DNA from: Methanobrevibacter olleyae
Lineage (GTDB): Archaea; Methanobacteriota; Methanobacteria; Methanobacteriales; Methanobacteriaceae
Length of the DNA: 64,000 nucleotides
Direction: 5' to 3'
Assembly: GCA_015063035.1 (NCBI GenBank)
Contig: SUTG01000001.1
Span: 99,573-163,572 of the forward strand
In this document: positions 49,583 to 59,865 of the stretch, piece after piece
How positions within the stretch are numbered: the first letter of the stretch is position 1
Layout: each line of letters opens with the position of its first letter
Made by a program: the position numbers and the translations under genes
Notes under the pieces: generated by a model
What the model was told of the DNA's origin: nothing
The model's input: the letters and a program-made list of their open reading frames with translations, nothing else
Databases searched by the model: none

Positions 49583-49848
49583 TTATAAAATTAATGATGA
49601 AAAAATTTAATTTTTTTGAAGTTTTTTTAAATTCAAGTATATTTTAATAGATTTAAAGTTACTTGATTAATTTGATTTTTTTTAATCAGATTATTCAAAA
49701 TAATCTTTAATTCTTTAAAATAGGCTTAATAAAACTAGAATTTAGCAAATTTAAGAAAATTTATTTAAAATTTCATTTAGGGTTTGTTAAAATCTATTTT
49801 AGATATTTACTCTAGCTATAAAAGTTATTAGGTATTAATATGATTTGT

Positions 49849-49866
49849 TTTCTCAAATTCGAGAAA
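49849..49866 (+). promoter_or_regulatory. Dyad upstream of adhesin 3
   Basis: TTTCTC-A-AATT-C-GAGAAA, an 18-bp near-perfect palindrome with one mismatched pair, about 83 bp before the start codon. Candidate operator. Confidence 0.35.
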
Positions 49867-49948
49867 TATAATCATTTTAAGACTCTTTTAACTTTAATAA
49901 ATATTTTGGATTTTGATAAGGCCTTTAATAAATTTATGAGGTGAAAAA

Positions 49949-52900
49949 TTGAGCAAAAATAATAAGTCAATATTATTGATATTTGCCTTATTGATAGCAG
50001 TCACACTGTCTTTAAGTGCTGTAAGTGCTGAAGATGTAGTTGCAGACGGCGATATCCTTAGTGTTGATGATTCAATCTCAGAAATATCTTTAGATGATGT
50101 TTCTATTGGGGAAACTGCTAATGAAATGGGTAGTGTAGAGGCAAGTTCTGAAGATCCCAGCGATACTGTCTCTACGGATAGTGATCAAGGCAATTTTACA
50201 GATCGAGATGATTCAAGTTGGTATGTAGATAGTAATGTTGAGACTACAGGTGACGGTAGTCAAGCAAGTCCATATAAAACCATTAAGGAAGCATTTGAGG
50301 CATCTAATGGTGTAGGTACTATCTATTTGGCAAGTGGTATATATAATACTACTGATGATAAAAACTTTAATTTGGCTTCTGGTGGTAATTTATCTATAAT
50401 TGGTGCTGACAGGGATGAAACAGTAATTGATTTCTTATCTGGTCAGACAAAATTTTTAGATGTTGAATATGGATCCACATTTTATTTGTCCAATATAAAA
50501 TTTATTAATTATTTTTGTTATAATGGCAATTATCGTCTTTTTACATCAACTGGTAATTTTACTCTAAATAATTTCACATTATCCAATTCATATTCAAGAT
50601 ATGATCTTATAAGATTAGGAGGTGGAACTAATATTATTGAAAACTGTAATTTCATTAATAATAAGGGTAATACTATTCATATATATGCTTATGATGACTC
50701 ACTTAGTCCTAATGTAAGCTTTAATAATTGTGCATTTACTAATCTTTCAGTACCAGATATGAATGGGGTAGGAACATCTATAAAAATTAATTTGAGAAAT
50801 TCAAATGTGCAAATTAATTATTGTAATTTTACAGAAAGTCCTGCTGCTATTCAGACTGTTGCTAATTATTTATTAATAAATAATTCTAATTTTAAAAATA
50901 ATGATGTATATAATGCAATTGTTTATGATAGGCAGAAATATGGTGGGGCTATAAGGATATATAAGGGTACCGTAATCATAGACTCTTCTAAGTTTGAGAA
51001 CAATACTGCAATACAAGGGTCTTCTATTTATGCTTCCGTTGGAACTTATCAAGACAATATTATTAATTTAACTGTAATTAATTCAGAGTTTGAAACCAAT
51101 AATGCTCGTGATTGTATTTTCTATGAATCTAAAAATGGAGAGTTATTCCTAGAAAATAATAGAGGAATATTTAGCAATTCTTCATTTGTAGACATTTCAA
51201 CAGTTTCAAATGTAAAATCTAAATTAAATCTGGTAGTTATGGAAAATGGCACCTATGACTATGAATCCATGATATTTAATATTATTGCTACTTTAAGTGA
51301 TGATAATGGAAATCCTATCAATGTTTCAAGAGCTAGTTTATACTTCAATGATGAATTGATGGCTTCAAATTTAAACTTCACAAAAGGTGTTAGTAATTAT
51401 ACCTTCAAAAAATTTTTAAACGGAACCTTCTTAGTTAACTATACTTTTGATACAAATTATTATAACTTCACAGATTTGGATATTAAAACTGCAGTTATTA
51501 ATGTTTCCCCTATATTAAATAAGGATATTTATGTTTCCACTACCGGTTCTGATGAAACTGGTGATGGAACTGAAGCAAATCCATTTAAAACAGTAGAAAA
51601 AGGTTTAGACATTGCAAGTAATGTGTTGAATGCTAATATTTATATTCAAGGAGGAACTTATAGCTTCAGTACCAAAAAAATTATTGATACTGTGGGTGGA
51701 ACTTTAAATATCATTGGCTATGATGGGGATGTAACCATTGATATGGGAAGCGTTTCCGCTTTCTGTAATATTTCTGAGAGATCTAATGTATCAATTTCCA
51801 ATATTAATTTTATTAATGGACATTATTATAGTTATAATGATAGGGGAATTATAGATTCAAATGGTAATTTGACTGTCAGAAATTGTAATTTCTCAAATAA
51901 TATGGGATATTATACCACTGTAATGGGAGCAACTTTAATCGATTCCTGTAGTTTTTTAAATAATACAAGATACACTGGTTCTGGATTTGATTTATATAAT
52001 TGTTATTGTATTCTTAATTCTACATTTTATGGTAGTAGTGAAGGTTCAGGTATTGGTAGTGTTTATTTAAGAAATAATCTCAATATTATTGAAAATTCTA
52101 AATTTTATAATAATGCTTTTATTACACTAGATAATGCTAGACTTTCACTAATAATTGATTCTTGTGAATTCAATAATCCTAATAGTAACTCTATTTCTGT
52201 AAGCAATAACAATAATGTATCTATCAATAATTGTACATTTAGTAATTCTTCTCAAGCCAATATAGTGTTATCCGGATCAAATGCAAATGTATCAGTAACC
52301 AATTCTAAATTCATTAATAATACTGGTACTGGTACTAAATCATCAATTTATGACAGTAATATTGCAGAATTATATTTAGAGAACAATACCGTAATAGATA
52401 ATGCTTCACCTTATGTTTATGCAGCATTAACATCTACAAGTTCTTTCATTACTAGTCCTACAACTATAGTTGTTTTAAATAATGAAACAGTTGAAGTAGA
52501 AAGTTTTGGTGCTATTTTAAAAGCAAAAATATTAGATGATAATGGAAATCCAATTGCATTATCTAAATTATCTTTTGACTTCGATGGTAAAACATTAGAA
52601 GGTAACCTTATATATGATGAATTTGTTGCTAAATCTTTAGGATTGTATAATGGCACTTACTTAGTTAGTGCAAGCTCAAACAACCTTCAAAATTGCACTA
52701 TAAAAACAGGTGTTTTAGTGATTACTCCTTTAATAAATAAAGAGTTATATGTTTCTACAACTGGTTCTGATGAAACTGGTGATGGAACAGAAGCAAACCC
52801 ATATGCTACACTTAAAAAGGCAGTAGATGAAGCTGTTGCTTATAATAATACTATTCATGTAGCAGAAGGAGTATATGCTGTTGACAGTGCTTTAGCTATT

Positions 52901-55900
52901 GACACTAACACTGCAATAGTAAATATTGTTGGAAGCGGTGCAAATACCATATTTGATATGAATAATGTTAATGAGTTTATTACTAGCATATCTGCAAATT
53001 CTATAGTGGGATTAAAAGATTTAACATTAGCTAATGGTTATACATCAACTGTTCAAAAAGGAGGATTTATCACTTCCAGTGGTAAATTAACTATAAATAA
53101 TGTTAATTTTGTTAATTCTACTGCTAGACAGGGTGGTGCAATCTTTGTAAACGGTGGTAATGTAACTGTTGAGGATTCATACTTCGAAAATACATCTGCA
53201 ATTATTGGTGGAGCCATTTGTGGTCAGAATAGTTATATTTATGTATTAAATTCAGTGTTCAATAAGACTACTGCTTCTAATAGGGCTGGTGCTATACAAT
53301 CTACTAACTATATCTATATAAAAAACAATACTTTCATAGATACAAGTGCATCTACAGCTAATAATATATATGCCAGTGGCACTATTGAAGGAGGAGTTGT
53401 CCTAACAGTTATGGATAATGAAACTTGGAATATTGATTCAAGTTCAGTCACATTCAATGCAAGTATAATGGATGATAACAATAATCCGATTTATCTATCC
53501 GGTATTTCTGTATCATTCTATTTAGATGGAATTAAAATAGTCTCTGAAAGTATTGAGGGTGATGTAGTTACAGCAAGTGCTAATTTAAAATTAAATGGTG
53601 TTCACTCTGTTTCTGCTATTTTAGAAGGTTCCTATGATATCACTGTAAAAAATGCAACTTTAAACTTCTCAATTCCAAATTTGTTACATGATATTTATAT
53701 TTCAGCTGAGGGAAATGATGACACTGGAGAGGGTACTAGTGAAAACCCATATGCTAGTTTCACAAAAGCATTTTCTGTAGCTGAATCTTTAGGTGCTAAA
53801 ATTCATGTCATGAGTAATTATACTTTTCATAGAAAAATTAGCATATCCGGTATAATAGACATTACAATTCTTGGTGAAACTTCAGATATTAACTTTAAGG
53901 ACTGTAGTGGAACCGTATTTTATGTTAATTCAGATGTTACAGCAAATTTTGTTAACATCAAATTTTCTGATAACAAAAATGGAAGATATCAACTTCTAGA
54001 GATTAATAGTGGAGGTAGTTCAAGTTTAATTAATTGTACGTTTGAAAATAATGTTATCTCAACTGTTGGTAGTTCCTTCTTCATTTTTGCTAATCTTGCT
54101 GATGAATTAAATTTAATTAATTGTAAATTTATTAATAATGAAATTTCGCTAAATGGTAATAGGTATGGTGTTTTAATTCAAGGAGCATGTAACTCAAACT
54201 TTATTAATTGTACATTTGCAAATAATAATGCAAATTCCAATAATGAAAGCACTATTGATGTTACTTTAATATCTTTGTATAATACTCAAAGTTATCCTCC
54301 TGGTAGTTGGAGTCCATATAATACCCAATATAATGCTTCAATTGTAAATTGTACATTTGAAAACAATATTGGAGGTTTATTATCCTCTAAAGTAGATTTA
54401 TCCATAGATAATTGTACATTTGAAAACAATCACGGAAGATATTTAATTATCTCCTCAAGTGTAAGTGGTGGTTATGGTTCATCTACTCATGGCTTAACTA
54501 TTGAAAAATCAAGTTTTGTTAATAATATAGCAAATAGATTATTAGTATCTGAAGGAGTTAATACAAATAAAGGTCTAACTGTTATCAACAACACATTTGA
54601 TTCAAATAAAGTACATAGCATAATATCAAACAATGCAAATAGTGTATATGCAGTATACATTACTAAAAACATTTTCAACAACAGTTATGGTGATGTGTTG
54701 GTAAATTCATCTAATGGTGTATTAACTATTTTCGACAATGACCTTGATTTAAGCAATATAGGATATGTCAATTTAACTTCACAAGCTAAAATAAATGGTT
54801 CTACCTTCACTTTAGTTGTAAATGATAATGGCACTTATGATATTTTAGGTAGTGGCCTTGAGTTAAATGCAAGTTTAGTTGATGAAGATGGGCATATAAT
54901 TATTGGCCCAACAGTATACTTTACCTTAAATGGTGAAGATGTTTGTTCTGCTATCTTAAATCCTGTTGCAATCAAAGAGACTCAATTTAACGGTGAAGGG
55001 GAATTCATTGCATCAGCATATACAGAGGCTATTTATAATCTAGATGCCCTCATTGTAAAAACTTCCCTCTTCAATATTGTACAAATAACTGAAAAAATTA
55101 TTTATGTGGATATTTTAGGAAGTGATGAAACTGGTGATGGTTCTGAAGAAAACCCATATGCAAGTCTTTCAAGAGCCATTCAAGATGCAAATGCAATAAA
55201 TAATATTATTCACATCCAAGCTGGTGAATATGAGAATATGGTATTAGGTAACACATTCACTCTTGCTGATAACCAAAAATTATCTATCATTGGTTTACCT
55301 AATGATGTAGACAAGGTCATCATTAAAAATATTAACCAAACATTTGCAAATATTGCACATCAAGTTGGGGAAGAATCAGAAAATCAATTTCTATTGAAGA
55401 ATATTAATTTTGTTGATGCTGATTTAACATCTATATTCATAAGAACTAGTAATTTAAATAGTTTAGTTCTAGAGGATGTTGTGTTAGAAAATTTTATTAC
55501 TAATTCATTTTTAGTATTAACTACTGATTTAACTTTAATAAATTGTACTTTTGATAATATTAATGGTGCAGGCAATATAGAATTTTCAACATTCAATCTG
55601 ACTGTTTTAGATTCTATATTCAGTAATTCTAAAGGATATGAACTTTTCAGTATTGGAAATGTAGGAATTTTTATTTCTAACTCCATATTTGCATCAAATG
55701 ATTTCACTCAATTTATGAAGATACAATATTCTGCTAGTAAAATTTTAGAAAACAACTGGTGGGGAAACAACACCAATGCAGATGAATTAAGAACCTTAAC
55801 TGGTGTAGACATTGCTAATTGGATTGTAGCAGAAGTAATTGCAAACAACTCAGACATACAAATCGGAGACACAGTCAAATTCGATCTCATCCTAAAACTC

Positions 55901-58027
55901 AATGATGGAAGCGAATTGACCAGCGTATTGCCAATCCGTATTGTACAAGCCATTGCAGACAACACTGCATTCAATCCTGAAAGTGTAGAAGTTGTAAACA
56001 ATGCAGCTACCATTACTGGAACCGTATCCGGTACTGGAGATATTACAATCAGCATAGACAATCAAGACTTTGTATTTGATGTTAAAGGTTACAATGCATA
56101 TATCCAAGCCGAAAATGTGGTAATTAAAGTAGGTGAAAATGCAACTATTGGTTTCACTTTAACTGATGGCAATGGGCCATTGGCTAATAAAGAGATCACT
56201 ATTTCAGTGAACAATGTTGATTATACTGCAAGCACTGATTCAAATGGTATTGCCAGTGTTGAGATTGAAGGATTAGCTGAAGGCAGCTATATTGCAACTG
56301 CTTACTTTGCTGGTGATGATTTGCATGAACCAACCGCTGGCTTTGGATTGGTAATGGTATCTAATTCAGTTTTAACTGTTGATGTTCCAGCAGTTAACTA
56401 TGGTGAACAGGGAACTATTGGTTTAGGTTTAGTGGATGCCGAATCAAATCCATTGTCTGGTTTTGTTATTGTAAGCATCAATGGTAAGAATTATAATGTT
56501 TTTGTAAACAATGGTGCAGGCAGTCTTATTATTCCAGATAAGTTGGATGCCGGAGAATACAATGTGATTGCTAGGTTGATGGGGGATTCCATTACTGAAG
56601 CCACCACCACTTTCATTGTAAATAAATTGCAAAGTGACTTGAGTGTAACCGTTTCCAATATTAGCTATGGCAGCCCTATTACTATTAACTTAGATATAGC
56701 TGATAGGACTATTTCAGGATCTGCCATTGTCAGTATAGGTGGTGTTGAGTATGCGGTTGATATTGTTGATGGCGTGGCTACCAAGGTTATTAGTGCTGTT
56801 TTAGATGCAGATGATTATGAGGTTCTAGCTAAATTCATCGGTGCCAATTATGATATTGCTGATGCAATCGGCCAATTTACTGTTAATCCTCTTAACACTA
56901 ACCTAAATATTGGTCTAAGCGCTAATGAAATTAAGTATGGGGAGGATTTGGTTGTTGATATTGGTTTAACTGATGAAAACAATAATCCTTTAAGTTCCAA
57001 TGTAGATCTAATCATTGGAGATAATGAATACATGGTCGCTATAATAAATGGTATTGGCTCTATTGTCATCAATGATTTGGATGCTAATAACTTTACCGTC
57101 AGTGCTAAATATAATGCTACCAATAACTATAAGGATTCAGCTGATATTGCTTCTTTAACTGTTAAAGAGGATTTCGATTCTAATTTAAGCGTTAAAGTTG
57201 ATGGCAACAATATAATATTTAGTCTGTTTGATAGTACAGGTAAAGGTTTAAATGGAACTGTCAATGTTACCATTGATGACATAACTGCTGAAGTAGACAT
57301 TGTGGATGGTAAAGGGGTTATAAATAATTTAACCAATGGGGTACACACAATTTCTGTTAATTATTTGGGTGATGCAAACCATGCTCCTGTTAATATTAGC
57401 GAGAGTGTAAATGTTGTTCCAGAAAATCCTGTTATAGTTAAAAAGGCCACTATAATTACTTACAAAAATATGGTGGCCAATACGATTAATGCTGCTGTTA
57501 ATGGTAAAAATGCAGGCAAAAACTTTAGTATCACTTTAAAAGATAGTGCAGGTAAAGTTTTAGCCAATAAAGAAGTTATAATGGCTTTAAATGGTAAGGT
57601 ATATAAACTTAAAACAAATGCTAAAGGTGTTGCAAGTTTAAGGATTGCCATTAGCAAAAAAGGAAATTATCCAATTGCGGTTAGCTTCCTTGGAGATGAT
57701 GACTATAATGGCAGTTTCGTTCTATCTAATGTAAAAGTCAATCCTCAAAAGGTGAAATTAGTGGTAGCTGAGAAAAAATACAAAGCAAATATGAAGTCTA
57801 AGGTATTAACTGCTACCCTTAAATCTGCAAACAATAAGTTTATTAAAGGTAAAAAGCTTGTATTTTCCATAAATGGTAAAAAATATATTGCAAAAACAAA
57901 TAAAAAGGGCATTGCAAAAGTAAAGGTTAATTTACCTAAAAAGAAAACTTACAAAGTAACTGTTAGTTTTGCAGGAGATAACACATTTAAGGCAATCACT
58001 AAAAAAGGCAAAGTAATAATAAAATAA
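49949..58027 (+). CDS. Giant adhesin-like surface protein 3 with five beta-helix modules
   Basis: 2692 residues, the largest gene. It starts at TTG, supported by GAGGTGA six bases before it and by the signal peptide that follows (ILLIFALLIAVTLSLSAVSA, to about 27). Five modules each open with a Y(V/I)S..GSDETGDG..ANPY.T-type motif, at about residues 90, 525, 931, 1247 and 1715. Each continues as an Asn-rich right-handed beta-helix (N.C.F.NN coils) and closes with an Ig-like DDNGNPI strand set. From about 1965 to 2490 come Ig-like repeats (DGNGPLANKEITISVNN, and so on), and the final 200 residues are two lysine-rich repeats ending GKVIIK. No membrane anchor. Probably a wall-associated surface protein for binding cells or plant or host glycans; the ligand is unknown. 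Confidence 0.86.
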   Translation: MSKNNKSILLIFALLIAVTLSLSAVSAEDVVADGDILSVDDSISEISLDDVSIGETANEMGSVEASSEDPSDTVSTDSDQGNFTDRDDSSWYVDSNVETTGDGSQASPYKTIKEAFEASNGVGTIYLASGIYNTTDDKNFNLASGGNLSIIGADRDETVIDFLSGQTKFLDVEYGSTFYLSNIKFINYFCYNGNYRLFTSTGNFTLNNFTLSNSYSRYDLIRLGGGTNIIENCNFINNKGNTIHIYAYDDSLSPNVSFNNCAFTNLSVPDMNGVGTSIKINLRNSNVQINYCNFTESPAAIQTVANYLLINNSNFKNNDVYNAIVYDRQKYGGAIRIYKGTVIIDSSKFENNTAIQGSSIYASVGTYQDNIINLTVINSEFETNNARDCIFYESKNGELFLENNRGIFSNSSFVDISTVSNVKSKLNLVVMENGTYDYESMIFNIIATLSDDNGNPINVSRASLYFNDELMASNLNFTKGVSNYTFKKFLNGTFLVNYTFDTNYYNFTDLDIKTAVINVSPILNKDIYVSTTGSDETGDGTEANPFKTVEKGLDIASNVLNANIYIQGGTYSFSTKKIIDTVGGTLNIIGYDGDVTIDMGSVSAFCNISERSNVSISNINFINGHYYSYNDRGIIDSNGNLTVRNCNFSNNMGYYTTVMGATLIDSCSFLNNTRYTGSGFDLYNCYCILNSTFYGSSEGSGIGSVYLRNNLNIIENSKFYNNAFITLDNARLSLIIDSCEFNNPNSNSISVSNNNNVSINNCTFSNSSQANIVLSGSNANVSVTNSKFINNTGTGTKSSIYDSNIAELYLENNTVIDNASPYVYAALTSTSSFITSPTTIVVLNNETVEVESFGAILKAKILDDNGNPIALSKLSFDFDGKTLEGNLIYDEFVAKSLGLYNGTYLVSASSNNLQNCTIKTGVLVITPLINKELYVSTTGSDETGDGTEANPYATLKKAVDEAVAYNNTIHVAEGVYAVDSALAIDTNTAIVNIVGSGANTIFDMNNVNEFITSISANSIVGLKDLTLANGYTSTVQKGGFITSSGKLTINNVNFVNSTARQGGAIFVNGGNVTVEDSYFENTSAIIGGAICGQNSYIYVLNSVFNKTTASNRAGAIQSTNYIYIKNNTFIDTSASTANNIYASGTIEGGVVLTVMDNETWNIDSSSVTFNASIMDDNNNPIYLSGISVSFYLDGIKIVSESIEGDVVTASANLKLNGVHSVSAILEGSYDITVKNATLNFSIPNLLHDIYISAEGNDDTGEGTSENPYASFTKAFSVAESLGAKIHVMSNYTFHRKISISGIIDITILGETSDINFKDCSGTVFYVNSDVTANFVNIKFSDNKNGRYQLLEINSGGSSSLINCTFENNVISTVGSSFFIFANLADELNLINCKFINNEISLNGNRYGVLIQGACNSNFINCTFANNNANSNNESTIDVTLISLYNTQSYPPGSWSPYNTQYNASIVNCTFENNIGGLLSSKVDLSIDNCTFENNHGRYLIISSSVSGGYGSSTHGLTIEKSSFVNNIANRLLVSEGVNTNKGLTVINNTFDSNKVHSIISNNANSVYAVYITKNIFNNSYGDVLVNSSNGVLTIFDNDLDLSNIGYVNLTSQAKINGSTFTLVVNDNGTYDILGSGLELNASLVDEDGHIIIGPTVYFTLNGEDVCSAILNPVAIKETQFNGEGEFIASAYTEAIYNLDALIVKTSLFNIVQITEKIIYVDILGSDETGDGSEENPYASLSRAIQDANAINNIIHIQAGEYENMVLGNTFTLADNQKLSIIGLPNDVDKVIIKNINQTFANIAHQVGEESENQFLLKNINFVDADLTSIFIRTSNLNSLVLEDVVLENFITNSFLVLTTDLTLINCTFDNINGAGNIEFSTFNLTVLDSIFSNSKGYELFSIGNVGIFISNSIFASNDFTQFMKIQYSASKILENNWWGNNTNADELRTLTGVDIANWIVAEVIANNSDIQIGDTVKFDLILKLNDGSELTSVLPIRIVQAIADNTAFNPESVEVVNNAATITGTVSGTGDITISIDNQDFVFDVKGYNAYIQAENVVIKVGENATIGFTLTDGNGPLANKEITISVNNVDYTASTDSNGIASVEIEGLAEGSYIATAYFAGDDLHEPTAGFGLVMVSNSVLTVDVPAVNYGEQGTIGLGLVDAESNPLSGFVIVSINGKNYNVFVNNGAGSLIIPDKLDAGEYNVIARLMGDSITEATTTFIVNKLQSDLSVTVSNISYGSPITINLDIADRTISGSAIVSIGGVEYAVDIVDGVATKVISAVLDADDYEVLAKFIGANYDIADAIGQFTVNPLNTNLNIGLSANEIKYGEDLVVDIGLTDENNNPLSSNVDLIIGDNEYMVAIINGIGSIVINDLDANNFTVSAKYNATNNYKDSADIASLTVKEDFDSNLSVKVDGNNIIFSLFDSTGKGLNGTVNVTIDDITAEVDIVDGKGVINNLTNGVHTISVNYLGDANHAPVNISESVNVVPENPVIVKKATIITYKNMVANTINAAVNGKNAGKNFSITLKDSAGKVLANKEVIMALNGKVYKLKTNAKGVASLRIAISKKGNYPIAVSFLGDDDYNGSFVLSNVKVNPQKVKLVVAEKKYKANMKSKVLTATLKSANNKFIKGKKLVFSINGKKYIAKTNKKGIAKVKVNLPKKKTYKVTVSFAGDNTFKAITKKGKVIIK

Positions 58028-58035
58028 ATTATTAG

Positions 58036-58066
58036 AAAAAGGACAGTTTTTTAAATAACCGTCCTT
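58036..58066 (+). terminator. Terminator after adhesin 3
   Basis: AAAGGAC-A-GTT / AAC-C-GTCCTTT stem with one mismatch, followed by ATTTTTATTTTTT. Confidence 0.75.
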
Positions 58067-58131
58067 TATTTTTATTTTTTAGCAATTTTTTATTTTAGAG
58101 TTCTCATTATTTTTTAGATAACCTCATTTTG

Positions 58132-58197
58132 TTCGTATTTTATAAAACCAAAACTTTATATATATAGAAAAACATACAATGTTTAAGCATTTACGAA
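58132..58197 (+). promoter_or_regulatory. fprA promoter with flanking TTCGTA / TACGAA half-sites
   Basis: A TATA box (TTTATATATATAG, about 58154-58166) is flanked by TTCGTA at 58132-58137 upstream and its inverse TACGAA at 58192-58197 downstream. TTCG-type inverted half-sites are, as I recall, what the methanogen redox regulator MsvR binds; an msvR-like gene follows fprA. Inferred operator. Confidence 0.6.
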
Positions 58198-58290
58198 CTA
58201 ATAATAATTTAGTTAAGAAATATGCTAAAATGAAGTACATGAAATTTTATGTATGGAATATTATTCAATTAAATATTTTGAGGAATTGAA

Positions 58291-59517
58291 ATGAAAGCAA
58301 AAGCACAAAAAATAGGTGACGGAGTATATTGGATTGGTGTACTTGACTGGGACTTAAGATCTTACCATGGATACACTTTAGATGGAACCACTTACAATGC
58401 ATACATTGTATTTGGTGAAAAAGTAGCTATTATTGATAACGCATATCCTGGAAAAACTGAAGAAATGATGGCTCGTATCGAAGACGCATTTGAACAAGAA
58501 GGTAGAGAAATGAAAGTAGACTACATTGTTCAAAACCACGTAGAAAAAGACCACAGTGGTGTTTTATACGACTTATGGAAAAAATTCGATGCACCAATTT
58601 ACTGCAGTAAAATCGCTCAAGGCGGATTACTTAGACACTATCCTAAATTAGAAGGTGCAGACTTCAACATCGTAGGAACTGGAGACTCCCTTGACTTAGG
58701 TGGAAAAACATTAGCATTTTTGGATGCTTTCTTGCTTCACTGGCCTGACAGCATGTTTACCTTACTTGCAGAAGATGGAATCTTATTCCCTAACGATGCA
58801 TTCGGCCAACACTTATGTTTCGCTAAAAGATTTGACACTGACATTCCAGAAGTTGTACTTATGGATGCAGCACAAAAGTTCTACGGTAACTTAATTACCC
58901 CATTATCCAAAAAAGTACTTAACAAATTTGATGAAATCATTGAATTAGGCCTTTTAGAACAAGTTAAGATGATTGCTCCTTCCCACGGACAAATCTGGAC
59001 CGATCCAATGAAAATCATTGGCGCTTACAGTGACTGGGCAACCGGTAAAAGAGCAGAAGACAAAGTAACCATTGTTTACGATACCATGCACTACTCTACC
59101 CAAAAGATGGCTCATGAAGTTGCTGAAGGAATCATTGCAGAAGGATACGATGTGGAAATGTACTTCTTGCATGAAGATGAAAGAAGTGAAATCGTAAGAA
59201 GCATATTAACCAGTAAGGCAGTTGCTTTCGGTATTCCAACCATCAACGACTTCCCATTCCCAAGCATTGGTGATATAATCTACTACTTGAAAGGTCTCCA
59301 CTTCAACAGAACTGGATTCAAAAGACCTGCAGTTACCTTCGGTTCCATGGGAGGAAGAGGTGGAGCTGTAGAATTCATCGCAAACGAACTCACCGAATGC
59401 GGATTCGAAGTTCTCGACCAACAGGAAATCTACTATGTTCCTGATGGGGATGATGATGAAACCAGTTTCAAATTAGGTCAAAAATTAGTTGAAGAAGCTA
59501 AAAAATTAGAACTTTAA
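58291..59517 (+). CDS. fprA: F420H2 oxidase (A-type flavoprotein)
   Basis: Four-electron reduction of O2 to water with reduced F420 as donor, an oxygen-defence enzyme of methanogens. 408 residues. The N-terminal metallo-beta-lactamase-like domain has the diiron ligands in NHVEKDHSG (H-x-E-x-D-H, about 89-96), LLHWPDSM (His), FPNDAFGQH (Asp) and APSHGQIW (His). The C-terminal flavodoxin domain starts [15 protein letters not shown] (FMN phosphate loop, about 263-277) and includes SMGGRGGA. Codon choice leans to C-ending codons as in hdrA, suggesting strong expression. GAGGAATTGAA gives the ribosome site. The related FprA proteins of bacteria reduce NO as well; for methanogens O2 is the known substrate. 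Confidence 0.93.
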   Translation: MKAKAQKIGDGVYWIGVLDWDLRSYHGYTLDGTTYNAYIVFGEKVAIIDNAYPGKTEEMMARIEDAFEQEGREMKVDYIVQNHVEKDHSGVLYDLWKKFDAPIYCSKIAQGGLLRHYPKLEGADFNIVGTGDSLDLGGKTLAFLDAFLLHWPDSMFTLLAEDGILFPNDAFGQHLCFAKRFDTDIPEVVLMDAAQKFYGNLITPLSKKVLNKFDEIIELGLLEQVKMIAPSHGQIWTDPMKIIGAYSDWATGKRAEDKVTIVYDTMHYSTQKMAHEVAEGIIAEGYDVEMYFLHEDERSEIVRSILTSKAVAFGIPTINDFPFPSIGDIIYYLKGLHFNRTGFKRPAVTFGSMGGRGGAVEFIANELTECGFEVLDQQEIYYVPDGDDDETSFKLGQKLVEEAKKLEL

Positions 59518-59865
59518 GTTTAGGTTCTAACAAGTCTAAATAAATTTTGATCTTATAGTATTTGTAAGAATTCTCATTTTTTCTTATGAATACACTTTTT
59601 TATTATTTTTTAAAACTCTCTTAACAAATCTTATTTTTTTAAATCTGTTCGTATTTTTTCCTTATTTTAGATATTTTATAACGAATGTTCGTATTTTTTT
59701 ACTAAAAACCATATAATTTTTATAAACTATTCGTACTAAAATCTAAGATAATAAAACATTTTGTAAATATAAGAACAAGTATATATGTAAGAAAGTTTAT
59801 ACTATATTTATCAAACATTTTTTTACAAGAATTATATTGTTAAGATTTTTATTTGAGGGTTTAGT
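59518..59865. other. 348-bp fprA-msvR intergenic region
   Basis: T-rich, with U-tracts after fprA suitable for termination, then the array of TTCGTA sites and the msvR promoter, listed separately. No gene. Confidence 0.6.
59648..59735 (+). promoter_or_regulatory. Array of TTCGTA half-sites upstream of msvR
   Basis: TTCGTA at 59648-59653, 59688-59693 and 59730-59735, spaced 40 and 42 bp, about four helical turns. The middle one is half of an inverted pair ACGAATGTTCGT. A TATA-like AGTATATATG (about 59778) lies just downstream. This fits autoregulation by the adjacent regulator. Confidence 0.6.

Larger units (their letters stand above)
49502..49948. other. 447-bp region between adhesins 2 and 3
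   Basis: Contains the adhesin 2 terminator hairpin, a 7-bp-arm inverted repeat at 49689-49705 (GATTATT/AATAATC), a dyad at 49849-49866 and A/T-rich candidate promoter sequence. No gene found. Confidence 0.6.
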
